A stretch of 64,000 nt of DNA from Ramazzottius varieornatus (taxonomy: Eukaryota > Tardigrada > Eutardigrada > Parachela > Ramazzottiidae), in NCBI GenBank assembly GCA_001949185.1, contig BDGG01000003.1:2357404-2421403 (forward strand), read 5' to 3'. The notes below the pieces were generated by a model, which was not told the origin of the DNA, did not search any database, and saw only the letters and a list, made by a program, of their open reading frames with translations. Position numbers and translations under genes: made by a program. Below, piece by piece: positions 55,301 through 64,000 of this stretch (positions are counted from its first letter, which is position 1; the number at the start of each line of letters is the position of its first letter).

Positions 55301-58246
55301 CTATACTGAAATCTCCCCAAAATTACCCTGATGAGCTTTCGGTCTTTGTTGATCCCCTGTTGAATTTTCGTTATTCTTGGCCAGCAGCGCCAAGTGTTCG
55401 ATCGAGTCCGTCGTTTCCAACGCTTGGACAAAGGATCTCGGCCTAGTCTTCCGGTTCTTTTCCAGCACCGCCAGCGACGGCTGACTACTGACGATCGCCG
55501 GGTTCTTCCTGTACATGACGATCGGCAGGTCTTCCGTGTTGAGGTTCGATGTACTGACTGCTTTCGAAGACGTTACTAGCGGCGAATACGTCGAATGCGC
55601 TTCCCTGCCCGCCCTCAACGTCCCACCAACATCGTCTTTCAGCATATTCCCATAGGCTTTACTCTTCCTCGTGGGATGCCGAGGCGAGTTAATGTTCCGA
55701 CCATCAACCGCTCGGAACATCCGCTGCTGGAAGTCTTCCGAGGTGGACGGGGGTGTGGGCGTGGAAGCTAGGCTCGACGTCAAGTACGAGTCCTGCCTTG
55801 AGTGAGTGTCTGGATGTGTCGTGGGAGGTCTGTTGTCTGCCAGCCGGACTGTGCGGCTACTCGTGTAAGAAGAGACCTCGCTGCTGCCTGTGTGGTAGCC
55901 ACCCTCGGAGTTGTGACTGCTTACGGAAGCTGTGGGTGCTCGGCTGTTGAGTTCTGCAATGACCGGTTGCATTTTGTGCTTCATGATTGACTGAAGAGGT
56001 TTAGGTGCAATTTGCGGTTTGTCTGGTGTATGTAAGTCAGGGTCATTATTATGCTCGGGGAAATTAGTAGTCGCAGGCGAGTGTTGATTATCGTACGGCG
56101 GACTGCGAGCCGGCTTGAAAGCATAAGATGGATGCGATTGCGACAGCACCGGCTTGGGTAATACTGGCGGCGGGTTCTACATTACAACATAAGCAGTTAG
56201 CATGTGATGATAGCTCAAAATTTGAAAGCGCGTGTTTGCCATATCCTCTCTTGAAATTCCGACCATTCATAGGATGTAGGCAAGTGACGTGAGCCAGATT
56301 GGCATCAAGCACCGCATGTTTGCACTGCTGTTGGCTGGTAGAGTGCGCCAGTTGGAAAGACGATTTCGTTCAAGTCATTTGCCAAAATCCCATGGGATCA
56401 TCGGAACAGAGCTGTCGGTAAACCGTCGGCTTCCGTCGGCACGAAACTGCAGAGCGCGTGCTGGCCAAGAGCTGGAGACATTTCCGTTACCTGGTTTTTA
56501 GGAGGAGAAGCGTCACTGAAGTCCGTCGTGTCAAGCCTAACTTGCGTCGGTGACGAAGACGGGGAAAAGGGAGCGCGTTCGTCTGTCTTTTGTACTGCGG
56601 CATATTGCTGTTCACGCATGAGGAGATGCCTGAGCAAAATAATAATTTTCAACCTAGCGTAAACGTATGGGGCCATAAAAAGTAAAATGCATGCTCGGGT
56701 AAAAATACGAGACCTCACAACTCTTCACCGTTCAACGTACTTTCCATACAATGGCCCACAAAATGTAGTACCACAGTTAGTCAGGCATCCTTGATCGTAG
56801 GGATTCACCGAGTTTTTGAACTTGGATGTCACCTGCGAATACACGAAGGTAGGGCTGCGGATGAAAATAGAGATATGAGAAGAGACGACTTCGGTTTTAC
56901 CTGTTCATTCGTTGTGTTGGCTTTGGCTACCAAATGAAAATGGAAAAACATCAGGCCAGATACGGGAAATATCATCAGGCCAATGAAGCACATGAGCGTA
57001 ATCCTGCAGAACAGATGTAAAAACAGGTCATGATGAAAGCAAAAAAAATGGTTCGTCATCGATCGAATGCGGAGTGGAAATTATCTTACGACGTAATGTT
57101 CACCGGATGGTGAAGTAGCTCTTGCTCGGTGAGCACTTGATGAAGGCAGCCGAGGAAGGCCAGGATCATGTGTAGTACCAGGGACATGAGAAAATAGAGA
57201 AAGTAGCGGTAGTTCCTTCGGCCGACACAGTTGGCGACCCACGGACCTGTAACATAAGAGACATGTTGTGGCCTTAGTTCATTCCTAGAAGTACATTCAA
57301 TCCACGAAACCTGACACCCCAAATTACCACTCGAAGTAATCGGCTTATAGCTGCATATCTGATCTTTGACATCTAAACTCTAAAGCTGCCTCGAAAATTG
57401 AAGCAGGGCGAGAAAGGGTGAGGCCAAAACGGCAGAACCACAAGCCCTGTCAATCATTCTGGAGCAAGAAAGAGCCGGTTAGGTCCGCGCCCGACACAGA
57501 CTTGACCGGCAATTGGACCATTACGTCATGCGTATACCACAGCAGCGACCACCGCATTCCGCGTCAGCGCCCGATTTAACTCACGCATGATGTCGGCTAA
57601 CTCGATTTACAACGCTGCCAATCAACAATCAACTTACAGTGATGGTCGAAAACCTGCAAAATCGAGCTGTGTTCAGCAGAGCAATCCATTTCCATTCGGA
57701 ACGGGAAACACAAAACATACCTCGATACATCTGTTGCAGGTGCTGCAATGAGAAGTCCGCGGTGGGCGATAGAGATTACAGGTGACACACCACTTCAGCC
57801 TGACTTGAACACCATTTATGTCCACAGTTTTGTACAGCGGTGATTTGAAATCATCGGTGGGAATTTCGTCGTGTTGTGCTGCAAACCAACTCTTCGTTTT
57901 CTAGCCCGATAACGAAATCGGGCGTGATGCATGTATTAGTACCTCTTGGGAGAAATCCCGGATCCATGAATGTAGCAACAGCGAAATTGGCCAAGACGAC
58001 GGCGAATATTGCTCCTTGAACGATGGGGATCGCAATATGTATCTTATGAGCAATCGAGACTCCCCTGAAAGAAAATACGTATTTACTTCTTGCCTTCGTA
58101 TGTATATCAGCATCGAAAAATGCTTACGGGAATATGAAGTAAGCGGTAGAAGCAGTGATCAGCAGTCCCCACGCTAATAATGCTGGAACAAATCGGCTCA
58201 ACTTCCGTCGCCTCCGTGGAGTCGGTAGATCCATGTCCATATCCAT
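55301..58246 (-). CDS. ZDHHC8: Palmitoyltransferase ZDHHC5/8-like
   Basis: About nine exons from ATG 58246 to stop 55301. The enzyme S-palmitoylates proteins at the plasma membrane. Visible in order are two N-terminal membrane helices ([37 protein letters not shown]) and the Cys-rich domain [26 protein letters not shown]. The catalytic DHHCPWV follows, then [15 protein letters not shown], two further helices and the TTNEQ motif. A Cys-containing NPYDQGC segment comes next, then a long disordered Ser/Pro tail. The last residues, EISV, match the PDZ-binding end of vertebrate ZDHHC5, supporting this subfamily. The catalytic motif is split: VFDHH and one base of Cys lie on a 16-nt micro-exon (57638-57653). 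The promoter is probably shared with eL28. Confidence 0.93.
56270..56393. repeat. Decayed AAGTGGCGCAC element, copy 15 (ZDHHC last intron)
   Basis: The right half is clear (GAGTGCGCCAGTTGGAAAGACGATT, then CAAGTCATTTGCC). The left half is diverged (CAAGCACCGCATG). Loop CTGCTGTTGGCTGG. Confidence 0.65.
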
Positions 58247-58791
58247 GTTCCTCGAGCTCTGCCGCGCGTCTGATAGTTCAAGCAATAGTGGTCGATGTGT
58301 TCCGAAACTGATAGAAGGTAAACATTGATATCTCGAGGAGTATATTTACAAAAAGAATTAAACTAGTCGAAAGCTGAGGAATGCGTTCCTTATGGTTTGG
58401 AATTTGGATTTCAGACCATGTCCTACCGTCCTACGAAATTATGCCCTTTGCGATGGGAACCCCCCGGCTGAGAGCCCCACGGCCCAGAGTATCGGGGAAC
58501 TCTAGGGAGCTTGGGTGGGAGAGCGGGAAGAGTATGAAAATTTTGACCCCGCGTAGCCCGCTTCGAATTACCTGACGTCTCGATCGATTCGAACTCACTT
58601 CATCTGTATGACGTCCTTCAATAACGACTCGACTATAGAAAGTCAGAAACGATTGTGGAAAACTTGAATAAATTTCCGGCCTTTTTTGACGTTCACTGTC
58701 TGTACGAGTGTCGGAGTACGAGTATCCCGTCTTCCCGTTTTAATTCCGCTTGCTATTCTTTCGAGTTACCCGAGCTAGTACATCAGCGAAG
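58247..58791. promoter_or_regulatory. Bidirectional promoter region between ZDHHC and eL28
   Basis: 545 bp between two divergent start codons. Pyrimidine-rich stretches near 58725-58760 (CCCGTCTTCCCG; GCTATTCTTTCG) lie shortly upstream of the ribosomal-protein ATG. They could hold a terminal-oligopyrimidine transcript start, which is usual for ribosomal proteins. The exact start site is not visible. Confidence 0.4.
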
Positions 58792-59498
58792 ATGGCATCC
58801 TCGGATCTTGTGTGGGCTATTATTCGAGATAACCATGCCTTCCTCAAGCATCAACGTGGAATCCGGAAGACGTTTAGTCTGGTAAGCTCGTAGTTATTGA
58901 GCCGATAAACATTCATGCTTTTCAGATCTTACCTGCGCTGTTTGTTACGTTAGGAAGCTGGAAACCTCAAGAATTTCAACTCTCCCAGATACTGCGGATT
59001 CAATAACAGGACGTCGATCGACATCAAAGCTGCCGTTGATGGCAAAGGCCTCGTCCTGACCACAACTCACCCTGTTGGTAAGTGCGGTTGATTGTTGATT
59101 GTCTCCAGGAACCGAACTGTATCTGAATCTTTTCCGTGACTTGCACACTTAGGGAAGTTAAGAATTGTTCTTGTTCAGGTACACGCATGGTGAAGAAGGC
59201 CACCTCGACAGTTTCGCTGAAAAAGAACCCTCGACGCGTTTACAGGAGCATTCGCAGCGGTTTGAAGGGCAAGAAGGTGCAGCCCAAGATCCGAAATGTA
59301 ACACTAGCTGTCACCTGTTTTCGCATGAATTTCTTGTACCACATACGCTTTATGGCCAAATTACGGTCAGTGTTGTAACATTCTCTCTTCTTTTAGTTGG
59401 CTTTAAGAAGAGCGAGCGCCATCCTTTCCAGCCAACGAGTGAAGCCCACAGAAGCGGCCAAGCTGACTGAGAAATCGACCAAGTCGACGAAGAAGTAG
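58792..59498 (+). CDS. RpL28: 60S ribosomal protein L28 (eL28)
   Basis: Four exons, 58792-58881, 58954-59077, 59179-59297 and 59397-59498, giving about 144 residues. The N-terminus ASSDLVWAIIRDNHAFL and the block GNLKNFNSPRYCGF are typical of eL28 in the large ribosomal subunit, as are the basic central part (VKKATSTVSLKKNPRR) and the Lys/Thr tail. Length and basic charge match the family. All splice sites are GT-AG and frame is kept. The start is the only ATG before the conserved N-terminus. Confidence 0.96.
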
Positions 59499-60388
59499 AC
59501 CTCTTATGAAGATGTCCTAGTTGTTCCCTTTCTCCTGATGTATCGAAGTGGAACTGTATCTTGAAATCGAAGTAAGCAAGAAAGTGTTCTGACTTTTCTC
59601 TTTCACTGGTTGTCAACGGGAAAATGAGAACAACTTCCACCACATTTCGAAATTCCATGCTTTGGTTCGGCCATCCGTTTAGCTCAGCCAGATAGTTCCT
59701 TCTAGCGGAGAGCGAGTTAAGAGGGGGATTGTTAGTGCTCTCGTACTGTCTTACACCTTATTATTGAAAAGGACAGTCCGAAGAAGAGTATCGGACACAG
59801 CAAGTGGCTTACCAGGCGCGCAGATTTAGCATAGGAAGGACTTCCGGTCGGAGACTTGTACGGTTGTACCGGCAGGCTGTCATGTATGTACCGGTAGAGT
59901 CATTTGTACCGGCCTGCCAAATTTGCCCTACGCAGTGCCGTTTGTCAGGCCATTCCATGGTTCTTACCGGTACATCCATGCAGAGATCCATGGCAGCCTG
60001 GAGTTGTACGTTTTGCGTGATTTCATGAGTCCTTAACAATCTATCAGCTGCTGTAGGTGGAGCCTGTAGTGAAATATGGATAGGATGCGGCAGAGTGCGA
60101 TCTACCGATTCTGGGGTCCTACTCATGCAAAAGGCTCAAGGTCTCGGGAAAGGGTGGCAACGGTACAGCGACGAGAAACCTCTCAAAAGACGTTACTGGA
60201 CCTCTTTACATACGGTAGATTCCACAGCAAATAAACTCCAAGTTCTATTGAAGAACGACCATTGATGGTAGAAGAACGTACAGCATTCTGCGTAGAACAA
60301 TCCAGCACAGTTCGCTTAGATCTCACAGTTTAGGTCATCACGTAGCAAAAGCCTCCACCAGTTTTTAGGCTGCTGGGCGGACGGTTGA
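59499..60388. repeat. Intergenic region with clustered GTACCGG words
   Basis: Contains the eL28 3' end. Between 59860 and 59980 the word TACCGG occurs four times with mirrored neighbours (TTGTACCGGCAGGC, ATGTACCGGTAG, TTGTACCGGCCTGCC, CTTACCGGTACAT). It looks like remains of a small inverted-repeat element. No gene is supported. Confidence 0.35.
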
Positions 60389-60601
60389 TTAAGCATCAGA
60401 AAAGCCCGTTCCATCTTCGCCCTCGGGAGGTGGGTTCTTAAGAGCCGTCTTGTTCTTTCCGGTATGGGCTTCCTCGATCCTCGTCGCGGCGGCTTCCATG
60501 GCGTTTTGCTCTCCATGTCCTCCAAGAACTTCCGCTCGGTTATGGTCCGTTACATCGAAATCAACCTGGTCCACCTTCTTCGCTGCGTTGATGCTTGCCA
60601 T
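60389..60601 (-). CDS. Small hydrophilic Ala/Glu-rich ORF, unrecognised
   Basis: 70 codons from ATG to stop. The product is hydrophilic and probably helical (VDFDVTDHNRAEVLGGHGEQ, then AMEAAATRIEEAHTGKNKT). It has no signal peptide, no Cys and no membrane segment. It resembles in composition the frame at 60980-61219. I do not recognise it; composition alone is reminiscent of disordered stress proteins, which is weak evidence. Confidence 0.35.
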   Translation of the reverse strand: MASINAAKKVDQVDFDVTDHNRAEVLGGHGEQNAMEAAATRIEEAHTGKNKTALKNPPPEGEDGTGFSDA

Positions 60602-60979
60602 TATGAAATGTAGGGAATATGCGGGACTCGACAAGGTACAGAAAAATATTCTGAAGTAACCGGTAATGCTTGAGAAATTTCAAATGTCCGTTCTTAGTGG
60701 CTGCGGACCTACACCCACTTTGTAATTTTATTTCTCAACCGCAATAGGAAGTTTGCCTGGAGCGCCTTATTCGACGGAATGCCGGCAGCGGGTTCTGTCA
60801 ATACTTCGAACGGAACATCAGCATACAGGGAAGACTGTGATTCATCAAGGGTTTCTAGGTGAGTTCAATAGAGACGAGTGGGATTTTGCCATCAAAATAA
60901 TCGAACCAGAGTTGTTTACACAAAAAGAGAAGCACCGTTCGAGTATTCTCTTCGTACATCCAAGACCATCCAGCCAAGT

Positions 60980-61219
60980 TTAGATGTTACCGCTGCCGAT
61001 TCCCGCTCCAGCCGTGGAGGGTAGGTCTTCCGGCTTATTGCTTTCTGTGGCGGCTTTTGTGATGTTGTTCTCCACGCGTTGTAAGGCATCTTCTCTTCCT
61101 TTTGGCATGGCTTCCATGGCTTCTGTAGCCGCGTTTTTCTCCATTTGATCCCCAACTGCGTTGGAGTGGTGCTGGAGCTTACTGTTGGAGACAATATCCA
61201 AGTGATCGTTTCTGTCCAT
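60980..61219 (-). CDS. Second small hydrophilic Ala/Glu-rich ORF, unrecognised
   Basis: About 79 codons if begun at MDRNDHLD (61219); the frame is open to 61285. The sequence is rich in Ala, Glu, Asn and Lys (DQMEKNAATEAMEAMPKGRE, then ENNITKAATESNKPEDLPS) and ends in Gly/Ser. It lies 380 bp from, and on the same strand as, the similar small frame, so the two could be diverged tandem copies. There is no recognised domain. Confidence 0.32.
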   Translation of the reverse strand: MDRNDHLDIVSNSKLQHHSNAVGDQMEKNAATEAMEAMPKGREDALQRVENNITKAATESNKPEDLPSTAGAGIGSGNI

Positions 61220-61285
61220 TCTTCGGGGCTCGTCCGACCATAGATCTCCGCAGAACTCTCGCACAACTTTCAGACTTGGGTACAC

Positions 61286-62940
61286 ACTGAATTTGGTCGC
61301 GGTCAGCGCTTCACTTCTTTACGCGACAAGGTTGTGTTTCTTATAGGGTCTTGGTGCTCGCAGCTGCGCAAAATTTGCCCAGAGCGACGCTCATGTGGTC
61401 CCTCCGTCTCTCATGAACACGCGTACGTGAATGTGTTACGTAATTTGTTTCATGTTGAAACTACATTGTATTGTTCGTTTGTCGTTCGCCAGCCATCTCC
61501 TAACCGAAAACCGGAGAAAGAAAGTATCTTATCAGCCAGTCGAAGGAACAGTCAAGTCGCGAGAGAAAAAATAACTATTTATGGTTTCAGGATCTGGCTC
61601 ATTACCGGTTTACGAAATTTACGCTTTTGCAAGGGGTCGTCACGTCTACTTCTCCCTTCTGTCAGAGTTACTCGTTCGCCGATGTGATCCTTTAACGTCC
61701 AGGCAGACGTCTGCCAAGGCATGGGTCGTAGACGAACAGCTTCCGTCGTCTCTTCTGCCCGACGTTCCATGGGAGCTCGTGGAGCACGACCCTGAGTCCC
61801 TGACTGACAATCGATGAAACATTCATTGAAAAAAGACCAGATTGCAGACCTGTTTAATACCTCCAGCCGCCTCTGTTGAATAACAATATGTCGTCTTTCG
61901 ACTTCGTCGTAGTCTCCAAAGTGCTTGCTCCTGGAAGAAGTTCATTCACGGTGAAGCTTGCACTTTTCGTAGGTCAAAACAGCAAAACTGTACCAAGACA
62001 AAACATCCGCAGTGCGACCTTCTCTTTTGCGTACAGTCTGTTTAACTAAACTAAGTGTCTTTGGCCTTCAGCAAGAAACAGTCCAATGAGTAATTAGCTT
62101 CGGAGTATGAAAGTTTTACTGTGCCGTCTTTTGTACAATGTTCAGGACCAAAAGCTACCTAACAGGTGGTCGAAAACGGAAATAGCGGAAGTTACTGTAG
62201 CTGCGGCTGCGATGGCGTCATCGGCAACGATGACGATCAGTCGGAAAGGACAGAAGCGGGCTGATGAGCGTTCTGTAGGTCCGATGGTGAGGACTTCAGT
62301 GAAGCATAAACCCATAAAAAAGTGCGCCAGGCTCCGTGCCTCTCGCTTCTTTTGGTTTAGTGACGATGGCCGGTCATCCATCATGATTGATGAATGTCCA
62401 TGGGGAAAACAATGCCACCCGCATTCCCTCATTGGCTTCAATTGGAAACTTATGAATGCGCAGCTTGACACCAAGAGTATAGAGCCATTAAAAGTCCCAC
62501 CCTCTTCCACGGCGGCTTAATTTACGGCTTAGCTGCCTTTATAACTTGGTACCTTCCCCCAGCTCACGCACATAAGCCTATTCAATCACTGCGACAGTGC
62601 AGTAAAGATATGGATAAGTAAGGAGTGCGGCAAATTCAGCTTCACTTGGCTGCTTCCGGAAGGAAGCCAGGATCTTGAGTGCACTCATGACGTGTGAAAG
62701 ATGTCAGATGTCGATGTATAGCTTTTAACGCGATTTCACCCAGTCTCTCAGCGGACCCGGCAGCGGAACCTTCATTATCTCGATACATCACGGTCCCCGA
62801 AAGGAGTTCCTTTCGAGCATGAACTGGACTGAAGAATTTCACTCCGTTAGACGCTGATATACACCACCATCCACGCTAGAACGGCAAAACAGCGTCAAGA
62901 GATTACAAATACGACTCATAACAATCTTGTTTTCCTTGCA
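61286..62940. other. Region without a convincing gene
   Basis: Overlapping frames on both strands (61579-61770 minus; 61334-61687 and 62107-62520 plus), none with a recognised domain or a clean exon chain. An Ala-rich stretch near 62190-62230 is open on both strands. Nothing firm. Confidence 0.35.
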
Positions 62941-62966
62941 TTTTATTCAGGAAAGGACACTCAGCC

Positions 62967-63848
62967 ATGGCGAACCACACGGTGAGTTGGTCGTTCAGTT
63001 TCGGTCGCTTTTTCAATTATCAGTTGGCTCTTCGCAAGCTGCGCTTTCCGTTATAACTTCTCGAGCCACATCTACGCAATTGTTCCGTAGACAATTGCTT
63101 TCTATCGAGTTCCCCCTTATTCAAATTGCGACGTGAGCAAATGAGGTGAACATGATCAATCCAAATGGCGCACGTTTCCAGTGTTTTTGGCCCGAGGCGT
63201 GCGCCATTTAGGAGAACAATCAAATGTTCCAGTCATTTGCCGAAGTCCCAATTGTCTTCGAATCGCCGATATAAAAAGGGTCGAAAGGTGAATGAAAGTG
63301 AGCAACGTAAACTCGTCAAAAGACATACTAGTTTTTCGATAACAAGCTCAATTGAATATGATAATTCGGAGTGAGATTTCAATTCAGATTCTCGATATTG
63401 GCCGGAAGTCCGCAGTGTGACTGCCAGTAAAATAGCTTACATGCGGAAGTGAAATATCCAGCTCGCTCGGTTGTTGAGTTCCCGTTGTGGTAGTGCGGGA
63501 ACGGGGACCTCGTAGTCTGTGAGCATGAGAAGCTGTGTACGCAAGGTCCGCTGTTCTTGATCTTGAACTGTGAGCGAACATGTAAGCAAGAGCTGGAAGG
63601 GAAGAAGGAGCATAGTGTTGGTAGGGTCTGCTAGGATTGACGTTTCTTTTATTACAACCCGTAACGCATATTCAAAAATCATTTGCATCGATCCAGGCAC
63701 TCAACTGGCCGCGGTTACGACGGAAGTCCCGAACGCGACGCTCAGGATCCGCTGATGTCTTTCTTCAGTCGTCAACTTATCTCTCCGTCAGAAGCGCATC
63801 TGGTGTACTCTCCTTATCCATGTTGCAGAAAGAAGCTATGCAATACCG
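62967..63848 (+). CDS. Possible 5' exons of a gene leaving the right edge
   Basis: A candidate first exon, ATGGCGAACCACACG then GTGAGT (62967-62981), and an exon at 63697-63848 between TGCATCGATCCAG and ACCG/GTAAGT. Two frames of the second exon are open. The more protein-like reads STGRGYDGSPERDAQDPL, then SFFSRQLISPSEAHLVYSP, but its phase does not join the first exon directly, so an exon may lie between. No homologue was recognised. Confidence 0.25.
63124..63252. repeat. AAGTGGCGCAC palindromic element, copy 16
   Basis: Full-length copy with cores CCAAATGGCGCACG and CGTGCGCCATTTAG. Arms GAGCAAATGAGGTGAACATG and ATGTTCCAGTCATTTGC are mirrored; ends AATTGCGAC and AGTCCCAATT. Confidence 0.85.
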
Positions 63849-63899
63849 GTAAGTGATTCTAAAGCCTCTCTGTGATTCTAAAGCGATTTCCTAACAGAA

Positions 63900-64000
63900 A
63901 AACCAAATTTTTATCCCAAGAACTCTTCGGAGTTGAACGGATTAGCGATCTTTGGCGTTGTGGTTTTCAATACAGTTTTGCAGGCGGGTCTTCGGGTCCT
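63900..64000. repeat. Possible edge of another 16-bp minisatellite array
   Basis: The last bases (GCGGGTCTTCGGGTCCT) are, in reverse complement, AGGACCCGAAGACCCGC, the same word as in the Mcr-intron arrays. Another CTCTTCGGAGTTGAAC occurs just before. The array, if real, continues beyond the window. Confidence 0.3.

Overview
The window is nuclear DNA from an invertebrate animal. Genes are split by many short GT-AG introns, and the content is bilaterian: nidogen, PDCD4, CDK11, endosulfine, SPAG16/PF20, DRC2, a TSC22 protein, ZDHHC5/8, ribosomal protein eL28 and an Mcr-type macroglobulin. The Mcr-like gene points to an ecdysozoan or panarthropod, and a tardigrade would fit, but the species is an inference. 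There is one 50-N assembly gap. No rRNA, tRNA, CRISPR array or prokaryotic operon was seen.

Layout: nidogen (-, cut by the left edge) and PDCD4 (+) lie head to head at 1-7.7 kb. A UDP-glycosyltransferase with a plant-type signature (-) follows at 8.1-9.8 kb, then a KIAA0513-like gene (+) at 11-13 kb. An unrecognised MGGC-starting, probably lipid-anchored gene (-) spans 13.5-16.1 kb. Endosulfine (+, 18.1 kb), a foldback element with 420-bp arms (19.7-20.9 kb), CDK11 (+, 21.2-24.1 kb) and an Asx-like DEUBAD gene (+, 24.5-27.5 kb) come next. An unknown gene for a probably GPI-anchored protein (-) covers 28.6-31.8 kb, followed by about 3.2 kb without a convincing gene. SPAG16 (+) and the Mcr-like gene (-) then converge with only 40 bp between their stop codons. 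DRC2 (-), TSC22 (-), ZDHHC5/8 (-) and eL28 (+) follow, and the last 4.5 kb holds only weak candidates.

The genes do not form one pathway. Two axonemal genes, SPAG16 (central apparatus) and DRC2 (nexin-dynein regulatory complex), lie on either side of the macroglobulin. Nidogen and Mcr are extracellular or surface proteins; CDK11, endosulfine, PDCD4, TSC22 and the DEUBAD protein act in cell-cycle, translation or chromatin control.

The strongest non-genic signal is a family of about 120-135 bp near-palindromes. They carry the core word AAGTGGCGCAC and its reverse complement around a short loop. I count 16 copies, about one per 4 kb, all in introns or intergenic DNA. Other non-genic structure includes two larger foldback elements, a TA-flanked mariner-like MITE and a degenerate 16-bp minisatellite in opposite orientations inside one Mcr intron.
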